NCBI RefSeq assembly: GCF_019334725.1 | Contig: NZ_CP079818.1 | Location: forward strand, 434,001 to 498,000 | DNA from: Neisseria perflava | GTDB lineage: Bacteria > Pseudomonadota > Gammaproteobacteria > Burkholderiales > Neisseriaceae | DNA length: 64,000 nt | Direction of reading: 5' to 3' | In this document: positions 7,650-15,777 of the stretch, one piece after another | Numbering within the stretch: position 1 is the stretch's first letter | How the letters are laid out: each line of letters opens with the position of its first letter | Translations under genes and position numbers: made by a program | Notes under the pieces: generated by a model | Seen by the model: the letters and a program-made list of their open reading frames with translations, nothing else | Told to the model about the DNA's origin: nothing | The model's database searches: none

Positions 7650-8912
7650 TTAACGCTGATTCAAACAATCTGCAATCGCTTTGGCAATTTTGGCACTGGC
7701 GCCTTGATGTTGCGAAATGAATTGCTCGGTGTGGCTGATCAGCTGTTGGCGCAGCGTTTCGTCGTCGAGGTATTGGCGCGTGGTTCTGTACCAGGCTTCG
7801 GCGGTTTCGACGCGGACGGCGGCTTTGGCTTCGACTGCGCCTTTGCAGGCTTGGGCGAAGTTGTAGTTGGAGTAGCCGAAGAGGGTGGGGACGCGGCAGG
7901 AGATGGGTTCGATGATGTTTTGGCAGCCTGCATCGACGAGGCTGCCGCCGACGAAGGCAATGTCTGCGCTGAGGTAGTAGGCGGCCAGTTCGCCCATGCT
8001 GTCACCTATCCAAACCTGTGTATCGGGGGAAACGGGTTGTCCGTCGCTGCGTTTTTGCACGGTATAACCAAGCGATTTAGCGGTATCGTAGGCCGTCTGA
8101 AAGTTTTCAGGGTGGCGCGGTACGATGACCAGCAAGGCATTGCCGCGGTAGCCCTGCCATGCTTTGAGGAGCAGCTCGGCTTCGTCTGTGCCTTTGTACA
8201 CGCGCGTGCTGGCGCAGACGACGACGGCTCGTGCACCGATGCGTTCTTTAAAGGCGACGGCAAGCGGGCGCGAGTCGTCGGGGGGCGCGATGTCGTATTT
8301 GGTGTTGCCGCAGACGTGGACGTTGGACGCGCCGATAAGGTGCAGGCGTTCGGCATCGGCGGCGGTTTGGGCAAAGCAGCCGGAGAGGGTCTGCATGGCA
8401 GGCTCGACCAGCTTGCGGATTTTGAGGTAGCCACGTTGGGATTTTTCGGAGAGGCGCGCGTTGGCCAAAAAGAGGGGAATGCCTGCTTCTTGGCAACCGT
8501 GCATCAGGTTGGGCCAGATTTCGGTTTCCATCAAAATGCCGCAGATGGGGCGGTGTTCGGCTAAAAATCGGGCGACCCATTCGGATTTGTCGTAGGGCAG
8601 GTAACGACATTGCGCATCGGGGAACAGGGATTGCGCGGTGGCGCGGCCGGTCGGCGTCATTTGGGTAATCAAAAACGGCGAATCGGGAAAATGGCGGCGC
8701 AATGCCTGCACCAAAGGTTCGGCCGCACGTGTTTCGCCGACGGATACGGCGTGTATCCAAATAGGACGTTGTACGGGATTGGGATACGCCTGCCCGAAAC
8801 GCTCGTCCCAATGCTCGAGATAGGCTGGGGATTTGAGGGCGCGGCGACGCAGGTGGCGGCGGATCAGGAAGGGGGCGAGGTGCCACAGCGTGGCGTAAAG
8901 GCGGCGTATCAT
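7650..8912 (-). CDS. waaA: 3-deoxy-D-manno-octulosonic acid (Kdo) transferase
   Basis: Inner-membrane-bound glycosyltransferase that adds Kdo to lipid IVA in lipooligosaccharide core assembly. The 420-residue protein has an N-terminal membrane-associated segment (residues 1-20). It carries HAVSVGETRAAEPLVQAL with the catalytic Glu, then TQMTPTGR, the MLMETEIWPN-like block GILMETEIWPN, and the CMP-Kdo-binding part with GGSLVDAGCQNIIEP. Length and block order match WaaA/KdtA. It is downstream of, and separated by a DUS hairpin from, the pseudoazurin gene. Confidence 0.95.
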   Translation of the reverse strand: MIRRLYATLWHLAPFLIRRHLRRRALKSPAYLEHWDERFGQAYPNPVQRPIWIHAVSVGETRAAEPLVQALRRHFPDSPFLITQMTPTGRATAQSLFPDAQCRYLPYDKSEWVARFLAEHRPICGILMETEIWPNLMHGCQEAGIPLFLANARLSEKSQRGYLKIRKLVEPAMQTLSGCFAQTAADAERLHLIGASNVHVCGNTKYDIAPPDDSRPLAVAFKERIGARAVVVCASTRVYKGTDEAELLLKAWQGYRGNALLVIVPRHPENFQTAYDTAKSLGYTVQKRSDGQPVSPDTQVWIGDSMGELAAYYLSADIAFVGGSLVDAGCQNIIEPISCRVPTLFGYSNYNFAQACKGAVEAKAAVRVETAEAWYRTTRQYLDDETLRQQLISHTEQFISQHQGASAKIAKAIADCLNQR

Positions 8913-9001
8913 GCTTACGGGTCTTGTGTCGGAATAGGCCTATTTTATCGGAAACTGAAACGGAAGATATAGCTTTGATGCGTGTTTTACGCAAAGGAAA
9001 C

Positions 9002-9031
9002 AGGCCGTCTGAAAGGTTTCAGACGGCCTTT
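9002..9031 (-). terminator. DUS hairpin between pseudoazurin gene and waaA
   Basis: AGGCCGTCTGAA and TTCAGACGGCCT with a 4-nt loop. It lies directly downstream of the pseudoazurin stop. Confidence 0.75.
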
Positions 9032-9050
9032 AATACAGGTATAAACGCGT

Positions 9051-9482
9051 TTACTTCACTTGCGCCATGTATTTTTTCAGACGGCCTTTGCTTTGCATGG
9101 CGCGGTTTTCCATTTCATCGACAACGGCTTGCGCTTTGGCTTTGTTTACCGGCTTGCCGACCTGAATCACGCCGCTCATGTTCATCATGCGGTGCGGCGG
9201 GCAGGTATAGACATACACGCCTTCTTTGTCGAGCTTGAGCGTGAAGTCTTTACCGTCTTCGGAGAGGAAGTCGGCAACGCCGTCGGGCAGGGCTTTGCTT
9301 TGCACCCAGTGGCCGCTGTTGGCGGCTTTGAAGGTAACGGTATCGCCGACTTTGGCGTTGACGTAGCCGGGCTCGAACACCATGCTGCCGTCTTTGCCGT
9401 TGTCGAGCATTTTGATTTCGTGGTTGGCGGCGTATGCGCTTAGGGAAGCGGTCAGCATCAGGAGGAAGAGGGATTTTTTCAT
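9051..9482 (-). CDS. Pseudoazurin-type blue copper protein
   Basis: A 143-residue periplasmic electron carrier. The start at 9482 gives a signal peptide MKKSLFLLMLTASLSAYAA with an AYA cleavage site, followed by a cupredoxin domain with SMVFEPGYVNAKVGDTV. The type 1 copper ligands are visible as His58 (SGHWVQS), Cys94 and His97 (YTCPPH) and Met102, with the canonical C-x2-H-x4-M spacing. Family members donate electrons to copper nitrite reductase or cytochromes. The C-terminal end RLKKYMAQVK is partly encoded by a DUS. A diverged copy of the 3' end lies near 13030. Confidence 0.9.
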   Translation of the reverse strand: MKKSLFLLMLTASLSAYAANHEIKMLDNGKDGSMVFEPGYVNAKVGDTVTFKAANSGHWVQSKALPDGVADFLSEDGKDFTLKLDKEGVYVYTCPPHRMMNMSGVIQVGKPVNKAKAQAVVDEMENRAMQSKGRLKKYMAQVK

Positions 9483-9558
9483 GGAGAAATTCCTTTCTAA
9501 GGATAAAAAAATATGGGGCGGGCTGATGAGTCGGAGAGGCAAGCCTTGGGTTTACCGC

Positions 9559-9592
9559 CCTCTCCCTAACCCTCTCCCACGGGAGAGGGGAT
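9559..9592. repeat. Small GC-rich palindromic repeat
   Basis: CCCTCTCCCTAA followed by CCCTCTCCC-ac-GGGAGAGGGG. The inverted part forms a 9-bp hairpin. The motif resembles the short CCCTCTCCC repeats scattered between genes in many proteobacteria. It is not a DUS. Confidence 0.5.
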
Positions 9593-9651
9593 AAATTGCA
9601 GGGAGTTTGCAGGCCGGATGCTCAAATCCGACATTTGCAGGAGCGGTTAAG

Positions 9652-10419
9652 TTACGCACTCTTCCGCATCGGGCGGATAACGGGCAGGCCTTTGCTGTCG
9701 TACAAAAGCTCGATGTCCACTTTGTACAATCTGCCGATCATGTCCGCCCGTAACACGTCCTGTGGCGCGCCCTGAGCCTGTACTTTGCCTTCGCCGAGCA
9801 GAATCACGCCGTCTGAAAACTGCGCGGCGAGGCTCAAATCGTGCAAGACCATCAACGTAACCAGATTGTGTTCGTGCGTGTATTGCACCACGCGCTCCAA
9901 GAGGTTCAATTGGTGGTGCATATCCAGCGCGCTGACCGGTTCGTCCAGCATCAGGATTTCGGGGCGGCGCAGCATGACTTGGGCAAACATGACGAGCTGC
10001 CGCTGTCCGCCGGAAAGCCGCATGACGTCGCGGTGTGCCAGATGGCCGATGCCCAGCTCCGCCATGATACTTGCGGCTTCGTGCAGCAGCTCGTCGCCGA
10101 CGTGCATGTGCAGCGCGTCCATGCGGCCGAGCAACACGACTTCCAGCGCGGTCAGCGAGGCTTCGGCGGCGGTGTCCTGCGGCATATAGCCTATGCGTTT
10201 GCGCCAGCTTTGCAGGTGGATTTTGCTCAACACTTCGTCGCCGTAGCGGATGGTGCCTTTGTGCGCCACTTCGCCGAAAATCGTTTTCATCAGTGAGGAT
10301 TTGCCCGTACCGTTCGGGCCCAGCACGGAATAGACTTTGCCTTGTTCCAGCGTCAAATCGATACTGTCGGCGACCACATAATCGCCACGCCGGATATGGA
10401 CATTTTCAAGTTTCAACAT
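9652..10419 (-). CDS. Iron/siderophore ABC transporter, ATP-binding protein
   Basis: A 255-residue cytoplasmic ATPase of the FepC/FecE class. Visible are Walker A GPNGTGKSS (about residues 35-43), the signature LSGGQRQL, Walker B EILMLDEPVSA with the catalytic Glu, and the H-loop VLHDLSLA. It begins 10 nt after the permease stop, so the two are co-transcribed. With the permease and binding-protein genes upstream it forms a complete importer for ferric iron bound to a siderophore or a similar chelate. The exact ligand cannot be told. Confidence 0.92.
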   Translation of the reverse strand: MLKLENVHIRRGDYVVADSIDLTLEQGKVYSVLGPNGTGKSSLMKTIFGEVAHKGTIRYGDEVLSKIHLQSWRKRIGYMPQDTAAEASLTALEVVLLGRMDALHMHVGDELLHEAASIMAELGIGHLAHRDVMRLSGGQRQLVMFAQVMLRRPEILMLDEPVSALDMHHQLNLLERVVQYTHEHNLVTLMVLHDLSLAAQFSDGVILLGEGKVQAQGAPQDVLRADMIGRLYKVDIELLYDSKGLPVIRPMRKSA

Positions 10420-10429
10420 TTCAGACGGC

Positions 10430-11476
10430 CTATCGTTTCGTTAATACAATCCAGAAGAAGAACGGCACGCCGACAAACGACGTAACGATGCCCACCGGAA
10501 ACAGCGCACCCGGGATAATCACCTTGGACAACACGCTCGCCACCGATAAAAACGCCGCCCCTGCCAGCATCGCGCCGGGCAGGAAGAAACGTTGGTCTTC
10601 GCCCAAAAGAATCCGCGCCACATGCGGGGCAACCAAGCCGATAAAGCCGATGACGCCGACAAAACTGATTGCCGTCGCCGTCATCACCGCTACCAACACC
10701 AGCGTTTTCAGGCGCAAAAGTTGCAGATTGATGCCCAGCCCGACAGCGCGTTCTTCGCCCAAGCGCAGCGCGGTCAGCTTCCACACATCGCGCGAAAGCA
10801 GAAACACGCATACTGCCGTAACCGCCGCCGTAACGATGACCGTTTCCCAAGTTGCCTTGTTCAAGCTGCCGAACAGCCAAAACAGAATCTGCTGCGAAAT
10901 CTCAGGCGCGGCGATAAACTGAATCAGCGACAAAATCGACTGAAACAGAAACAAGAGCGCAATCCCCACCAACACCAGCATCGCCGAATTGAAACGGCGC
11001 GCCGAGGCAAACAAAAACAAGATGCCCGAAGCCAGCATGGTCATCACAAACGCACCGATAGGAACGGCGACCGTTTCAGGTAGCCCGAAACCGCCGAACG
11101 CAATCACCATCGACGCGCCCAAACCTGCCGCCGCCGCCAAGCCCAGCGTATAAGGGCTGGCCATCGGGTTGTTCAAGAGCGTTTGAATTTCCGCGCCGCC
11201 GACACCCAAAGCCGCGCCGACCACCAAGGCCATTACCGCAATCGGCAGGCGCAAATCCATCACAATCAGGCGGTTCATTTCATCGACTTCGGGTTTGCCC
11301 AGCAAAACATTGACCACTTCGCCGACAGGCAACGTGTCCGTCATCGCAGGACCGGTGGCGATGTCGAATAGGAAACTGACCGCGGCGATGACTAAAAACA
11401 TCAACACAATCAACCAACGCTTGCCTTCCAACTTGCGCTGGTTTTTCACAATCTCGGCGACAACCGAATCATTCAT
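10430..11476 (-). CDS. Iron/siderophore ABC transporter, FecCD-family permease
   Basis: A 348-residue inner-membrane permease with about ten hydrophobic segments. FecCD-family hallmarks are LPIAVMALVVGAALGVGGAE, LLNNPMASPYTLGLAAAAG and the coupling segment GVIGFIGLVAPHVARILLG that contacts the ATPase. Only one permease gene is present, so it probably works as a homodimer. It lies between the binding-protein gene (upstream, with an intervening DUS hairpin) and the ATPase gene. Confidence 0.92.
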   Translation of the reverse strand: MNDSVVAEIVKNQRKLEGKRWLIVLMFLVIAAVSFLFDIATGPAMTDTLPVGEVVNVLLGKPEVDEMNRLIVMDLRLPIAVMALVVGAALGVGGAEIQTLLNNPMASPYTLGLAAAAGLGASMVIAFGGFGLPETVAVPIGAFVMTMLASGILFLFASARRFNSAMLVLVGIALLFLFQSILSLIQFIAAPEISQQILFWLFGSLNKATWETVIVTAAVTAVCVFLLSRDVWKLTALRLGEERAVGLGINLQLLRLKTLVLVAVMTATAISFVGVIGFIGLVAPHVARILLGEDQRFFLPGAMLAGAAFLSVASVLSKVIIPGALFPVGIVTSFVGVPFFFWIVLTKR

Positions 11477-11542
11477 GTTTCAAACCTTTAAAAAAGAGTG
11501 TTGTGAAAGGGGAGAACAGGTTTGCCTTTTTCTTCCGCAAAA

Positions 11543-11582
11543 ATTTCAGACGGCCTTACGATTTAAAAGGCCGTCTGAAAAT
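11543..11582 (-). terminator. DUS hairpin between binding-protein and permease genes
   Basis: TTTTCAGACGGCCT and AGGCCGTCTGAAAA with an 11-nt spacer, inside the iron-uptake operon. It may reduce read-through so that the binding protein is made in excess (inference). Confidence 0.65.
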
Positions 11583-11592
11583 CTAAACTACC

Positions 11593-12708
11593 TTATTGTC
11601 CTTTCGGATAGAGGTAGAACGTGCCGTTTGGTACGACGGGCAGGTTTTGGCGGTAGAAGTCCAGATAGGTCTTCTCCGGGTTGAAATCCTTAAACAACTG
11701 CGGATAAATCGCTTTGGCCATAAACTGAATCGATGCGCTGTCGGACAGCGTGCGCGAGTTGGCGTGGTAGGCGGCGTAGAGGCGGTTGTTTTTAATCGCA
11801 GGCAGGTTTGCCCAGCCGGCGCGTTTGGCAAAGCCTGCCAAGCGTTTTTCCGCTTCCGCTTTCGGAATGCCCCAGCCCATCACCATGGCGGCAGGGTTTT
11901 TCTTCAATTCGGTTTCGCGGCCGGTAATCACGATCACGTCGGGTTTGGCGGCGAGGACTTTTTCAGGATTGATTGGGCCGTAGAACTCGACCGAAGAAGT
12001 GGCGATATTGTTGCCGCCGACCAGCGTCGCCATCGAACCCCACATGCTCTTGCCGAAGGTAACGCTGTGTTCGGCAGGGCCTTTGTTGCCGAACTCGACA
12101 TACACTTTAGGCTTAGGCAGGTTGGCTTTTTGTACGCGCGCTTGGATGGTGTCGGCGACGCGTTTGTAGTCTGCCGCCAGTTTGTCAGCTTTTTGCTGCT
12201 GACCGGTCAGCGTGCCGATGAGCTTGGTTGATTGAACGTGTTTAGCGACCGTTTGCGCGTTGTAGTCCAACACAACGATGGGGATGCCGGCTTTGTTGAT
12301 GCGGTCGAGATCGGAACCCAAAGCCTTGTATTGCCATTCGGCCAAAACCAATAAATCGGGTTTCAGCGCCAATACTTTCTCAATCGAGAAAGTGCCGACT
12401 TCCACTTCGCCCACGTCGGTCAGTTGATTCAGTTTAGGTACGGCTTTGCTGAATGCCGCCCAGCTTGGCGGCGCCCAGTCGGCCCAAACTGCTTTGGAGA
12501 AACCGACAACGTTGTCCAGCGCGGTTTTACCGCCGATGGCCATGTAGTCTTGGTAATAGAAGCCCAAAACCACGCGTTTGGCAGGCAGGTCGACGGTTAC
12601 CTTACGGCCGATGGTATCGGTCAGCTGAACCGGTTTGGCAAAAGCGGATACGGAGCCGACTGATAAAGCTGCAGCGGCAATTAAAGCAGAAAGTTGCGTA
12701 AATCTCAT
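11593..12708 (-). CDS. Iron/siderophore ABC transporter, periplasmic substrate-binding protein
   Basis: A 371-residue class III (FhuD/BtuF-like) binding protein. The signal peptide ends near ALSVGSVSAFA. The mature part has the family pattern TDTIGRKVTVDLPAKRVVLG, a central long helix and a second lobe with KPDVIVITGRETELKK. It is the first gene of the importer operon, expressed from a region with a Fur-like box. No TonB-dependent receptor gene is adjacent. The ligand is unknown; ferric siderophore is the best inference. Confidence 0.88.
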   Translation of the reverse strand: MRFTQLSALIAAAALSVGSVSAFAKPVQLTDTIGRKVTVDLPAKRVVLGFYYQDYMAIGGKTALDNVVGFSKAVWADWAPPSWAAFSKAVPKLNQLTDVGEVEVGTFSIEKVLALKPDLLVLAEWQYKALGSDLDRINKAGIPIVVLDYNAQTVAKHVQSTKLIGTLTGQQQKADKLAADYKRVADTIQARVQKANLPKPKVYVEFGNKGPAEHSVTFGKSMWGSMATLVGGNNIATSSVEFYGPINPEKVLAAKPDVIVITGRETELKKNPAAMVMGWGIPKAEAEKRLAGFAKRAGWANLPAIKNNRLYAAYHANSRTLSDSASIQFMAKAIYPQLFKDFNPEKTYLDFYRQNLPVVPNGTFYLYPKGQ

Positions 12709-12725
12709 GAACTATTCCTTTAAAA

Positions 12726-12744
12726 TATGATGATAACTATTATC
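12726..12744 (-). promoter_or_regulatory. Fur-box-like operator
   Basis: On the minus strand GATAATAGTTATCATCATA matches the 19-bp Fur consensus GATAATGATAATCATTATC at 14 positions. It lies 18 bp upstream of the binding-protein start, which fits iron-repressed expression. Confidence 0.65.
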
Positions 12745-12973
12745 TTTTATAAATTTACAAGGTATTGAATCTTTTTTCAAGTGAAACATGAGAATAGACA
12801 TATTTTAGAGTAAAAAGTTGCATCATTAAAATAAAGGGATAATGTTTGGGTATGCTGAAGACCTAGTGAAAAGGAATGATATGGGTGCCTAAAGCCATAG
12901 TGGGCAGTAGTTGGAAGAAATAGGCAAAGGGTCATTTATTGCAAAAAATAAAAGGTATCCGGTTGAATACAGC

Positions 12974-13073
12974 AGGCCGTCTGAAACCTTGTAATCGGGG
13001 TTCAGACGGCCTTTGGTGTGGGCATAAAAGTTTTATTTTATTTGCGCCATCTATTTTTCAGACGGCCTGTAAG
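12974..13073 (-). pseudogene. Relic of a second pseudoazurin 3' end with its terminator
   Basis: This intergenic stretch repeats the layout found at the end of the pseudoazurin gene: a DUS pair (12974-13012), about 20 nt, then TTTGCGCCAT, TATTTTTCAGACGGCC. On the minus strand this reads CGTCTGAAAAATAGATGGCGCAA followed by an ATAAAATAA end. Restoring one base gives the C-terminal MAQ-x-K-stop of the intact gene. Similarity stops upstream, so only about 60-100 bp remain. The rest of the 12709-13213 gap shows no gene apart from the Fur-like box and the ptsI terminator. Confidence 0.55.
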
Positions 13074-13175
13074 CAGTATTGGGGAAAAGTGAAAAAGGTT
13101 GGTTTTTGAAATGGCGAAATAGGGAAGAAGGGGGCTTGAGGGAGAATCGGGTGTAAACCCAAAATGGGGACGAAT

Positions 13176-13204
13176 AAAAAGGGCGTGTTTCGATACACGC
13201 CCTT
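13176..13204 (-). terminator. Intrinsic terminator of the pts operon
   Basis: AAGGGCGTGT and ACACGCCCTT form a perfect 10-bp stem. On the minus strand it is followed by TTTATTCG after the stem's own T pair. Confidence 0.85.
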
Positions 13205-13213
13205 GCCGGAGGT

Positions 13214-14977
13214 TCAGACGGCCTGTGATTCCGCCTGTTCGCTTTGGTTGAGGATTTTAATCAGCTTCTCGGTTTTTTCCGGATCTTCGCAGCGCAGGAT
13301 TTTGGCGGCATCGTTTTCGAGATGGCCGGTGTGGCTGTGCAGGATGATGTTTTTGACCGAAAGCAGGTTGTTGGGGTTCATGGAGAAGCGACGCAAGCCC
13401 ATGCCGAGCAACAGTCGGGTGAAGACGGTATCGCCGGCCATTTCGCCGCAGATGGACACGCCTTTTTCCATGCGGTTTGCCGTGCGGATGATGTGTTGCA
13501 GCGTTTTGAGGACGGCAGGGTGGCCGGGTTGGTAGAGGTGGCTGACGCTGTCGTCGCCACGGTCGACCGACAGGAGGTATTGAATCAGGTCGTTGGTGCC
13601 GATGGAGATGAAATCGACGAGCTTGAGGATGCTGCCGACGGTCATGGCGGCGGACGGGATTTCAATCATGCAGCCGATGCTGACCGGGCCGAAGGCTTCG
13701 TCGCGTTCGGCGAGTTGGCGTTGGGCCGTGTCCAGGTGGATAAGGCATTGGCGCACTTCGGAAATGGACGTAATCATCGGCCACATCATGCGCACGGGGC
13801 CGTGGACGGCGGCACGGAGGATGGCGCGCATTTGGGTGCGGAACATGACCGGCTCGGCGAGACACAGGCGGATGCCGGTCAGGCCGAGTGCGGGGTTGAG
13901 GCTGCCGTTGGGCGAGCTGTTTTGGCCGAACCAGCGCGGATTTTTATCGACACCCAAATCGACGGTGCGGATGGTGATGCTTTTGCCTTTCATCTTTTTC
14001 ACAATCGCGCTGTACACTTCGTATTGCTCGTCTTCAGACGGCATGGTGTCGCGGTTGAGATAAAGAAATTCGCTGCGGAACAGGCCGACGCCGTCTGCGC
14101 CGAAGTTGTGCAGGGTTTTGATGTCTTCGGCGGATTCGATGTTGGCCAAAAGTTCGATGTTGATGCCGTCGGCCGTGGTGGCAGCGGTTTTTTTGATTTT
14201 GTTGAGTTCGCGCTTGTGGCTGCGATATTCGCGGGCGAGGCGGCGGTATTCGTTGAGGACGACTTCGTCGGGATCGATGATGAGGGTGCCGTTGATGCCG
14301 TCGACGATGACGATTTCGTTTTCGGTGATGAGTTTGCGGGCGTTATGCAGGCCGATGACGGACGGGATGTCGAGGCTGCGGCCCAAGATGGCGGTGTGGC
14401 TGGTCGGGCCGCCGGCATCGGTCACGAAGGCGGTAATGTGCTGCTCTTTGAACAATACGGTATCGGCAGGCGAGAGGTCGTGCGCGATGAGGACGGTGTC
14501 GTCAAACAGGTTGCCGGCGAGGTTGATTTCGTTGCTTTGGCCGACAAGGTTGTTGTGGATGCGGCGGACGACTTGGAGCATGTCCTGTTTGCGTTCGCGC
14601 AGGTAGTCGTCGTCGATGCTGTCGAACTGGGCGGCAAGCTTGTCGCTTTGCTGTTTCAATGCCCATTCGGCGTTGATTTTCTGCTCGCGCAAAATGTCGA
14701 TGGGTTCGCGCGAGAGGGTGACGTCGGTCAGCAGCATCAGGTGCAGGGAGATAAACGCGCCCAATTCGGTCGGGGCGTTTTCGGGAATCGCGCCGCGCAA
14801 CTGTTCCAATTCTTTGCGCGTGGCTTTGATGGCGTTGTCGAAACGGGCAACTTCGGCATCGAGTTTGTCGGGATCGATGTCGTATTGGGGGACTTCCGTT
14901 GTGCCGCGCGTGATGAGGTGGGCGTGGCCGATGGCAATGCCTTTGCCTGCGGCTACACCGTGTAGGACGATGCTCAT
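13214..14977 (-). CDS. ptsI: PTS enzyme I (phosphoenolpyruvate-protein phosphotransferase)
   Basis: Cytoplasmic kinase that takes phosphate from phosphoenolpyruvate and passes it to HPr. The 587 residues cover the full family length. The phosphorylated histidine is His194 in GGPTSHTAILGRS. The C-terminal PEP-binding barrel has RTVDLGVDKNP, the MWPMI block and the active-site Cys in SICGEMAGD. Its ATG overlaps the ptsH stop codon (TAATG), indicating translational coupling. The gene ends with a DUS that encodes part of the C-terminal tail. Confidence 0.97.
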   Translation of the reverse strand: MSIVLHGVAAGKGIAIGHAHLITRGTTEVPQYDIDPDKLDAEVARFDNAIKATRKELEQLRGAIPENAPTELGAFISLHLMLLTDVTLSREPIDILREQKINAEWALKQQSDKLAAQFDSIDDDYLRERKQDMLQVVRRIHNNLVGQSNEINLAGNLFDDTVLIAHDLSPADTVLFKEQHITAFVTDAGGPTSHTAILGRSLDIPSVIGLHNARKLITENEIVIVDGINGTLIIDPDEVVLNEYRRLAREYRSHKRELNKIKKTAATTADGINIELLANIESAEDIKTLHNFGADGVGLFRSEFLYLNRDTMPSEDEQYEVYSAIVKKMKGKSITIRTVDLGVDKNPRWFGQNSSPNGSLNPALGLTGIRLCLAEPVMFRTQMRAILRAAVHGPVRMMWPMITSISEVRQCLIHLDTAQRQLAERDEAFGPVSIGCMIEIPSAAMTVGSILKLVDFISIGTNDLIQYLLSVDRGDDSVSHLYQPGHPAVLKTLQHIIRTANRMEKGVSICGEMAGDTVFTRLLLGMGLRRFSMNPNNLLSVKNIILHSHTGHLENDAAKILRCEDPEKTEKLIKILNQSEQAESQAV

Positions 14978-15246
14978 TATTCGCCCTCGCCGAAGTAGTC
15001 GTTGATGAGGTCGGTCAACGCCTGCATGGCGGCGGCTTCGTCTGCGCCTTCTGTTTCCAGCTCAATCACGGTGCCTTTGGCGGCGGCCAGCATCATCAGG
15101 CCCATGATGCTTTTGCCGTTGACGCGGTTGCCGTTTTTGGTGACCCAGACTTCGCTTTGGAACTGGGAGGCGGTTTGGGTGAATTTGCTGGAGGCACGCG
15201 CGTGCAGGCCGAGTTTGTTGATGATTTCGATTTCTTGTTTGAGCAT
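14977..15246 (-). CDS. ptsH: PTS phosphocarrier protein HPr
   Basis: An 89-residue cytoplasmic phosphocarrier. His15 (NKLGLHARASS) is the site phosphorylated by enzyme I. Ser46 (NGKSIMGLMMLA) is the conserved regulatory site that HPr kinase uses in organisms having it. The gene lies between the EIIA gene (44-nt gap) and ptsI (overlapping). No sugar-specific IIB/IIC permease gene is nearby, so the module is probably regulatory. Confidence 0.97.
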   Translation of the reverse strand: MLKQEIEIINKLGLHARASSKFTQTASQFQSEVWVTKNGNRVNGKSIMGLMMLAAAKGTVIELETEGADEAAAMQALTDLINDYFGEGE

Positions 15247-15290
15247 GGATGTCCCCTAAATGTTTGTAAAGTGAATGTTTTCAGACGGCC

Positions 15291-15719
15291 TTAGCCGTTT
15301 TCTTTGCACACCAGGTCTTCAGGTGCGGATGTAATGGCGAAAATGCCACGGATGGCGGCTTCTTTGACGGTTTCGGTGAAGTCGGAGAGGTTTTCGGCTT
15401 GTGATGAGTATTGGATGGCTTTAATCATCATCGGGGCGTTGAGGCCGGTCAGGATGGCGGATTTGTTTTCGCGCACCAGCCGGCGTGCGGCGTTGCACGG
15501 TGTTGCGCCGAAGATGTCGGTCATGATCAGCACGCCGCGGTTGTCGGGAAATTTCTGCAACGCGGCGATGGCGTTGTTGATGATATCGTTTTGATCTTCG
15601 TCGGGCTGTACGCCGAGGATGTGGAGATTTTCGGGGAAGCCGTTGGGAAAGAAATGGTCGGCCAAACCGCGATAGGCTTCACCTATGGTTTCATGTGTAA
15701 TGATTAACAAACCTATCAT
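15291..15719 (-). CDS. PTS EIIA component, mannose family
   Basis: A 142-residue EIIA of the mannose class. His9 in MIGLLIITHETIGEA is the expected phosphorylation site. The core motif GVLIMTDIFGATPCNAARRL is the mannose-family IIA signature. It is the first gene of the EIIA-HPr-EI cluster. Neisseria lack the matching membrane component here, so the likely role is sensing or regulation through phosphorylation state rather than sugar import (family knowledge plus context). Confidence 0.93.
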   Translation of the reverse strand: MIGLLIITHETIGEAYRGLADHFFPNGFPENLHILGVQPDEDQNDIINNAIAALQKFPDNRGVLIMTDIFGATPCNAARRLVRENKSAILTGLNAPMMIKAIQYSSQAENLSDFTETVKEAAIRGIFAITSAPEDLVCKENG

Positions 15720-15743
15720 GATGTGTTCCTAGCATGGGGGTTG

Positions 15744-15775
15744 AGGCCGTCTGAAGATTTTTCAGACGGCCTTGG
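15744..15775 (-). terminator. DUS hairpin upstream of the pts cluster / after hpt
   Basis: AGGCCGTCTGAA and TTCAGACGGCCT with a 5-nt loop between the hypoxanthine-guanine phosphoribosyltransferase stop and the EIIA start. Confidence 0.75.
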
Positions 15776-15777
15776 TT

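Noticed and set aside
9559..9592. Possible insertion-sequence end or Correia element
   Set aside because: The hairpin is short, lacks the Correia terminal TATAG-type ends, and has no transposase or target duplication nearby.
13244..14965. A 573-codon open frame on the plus strand opposite ptsI
   Set aside because: It is the mirror frame of a GC-rich gene. Its product is an improbable Asp/Val/Gly-rich sequence without domains, while the minus strand encodes complete enzyme I.
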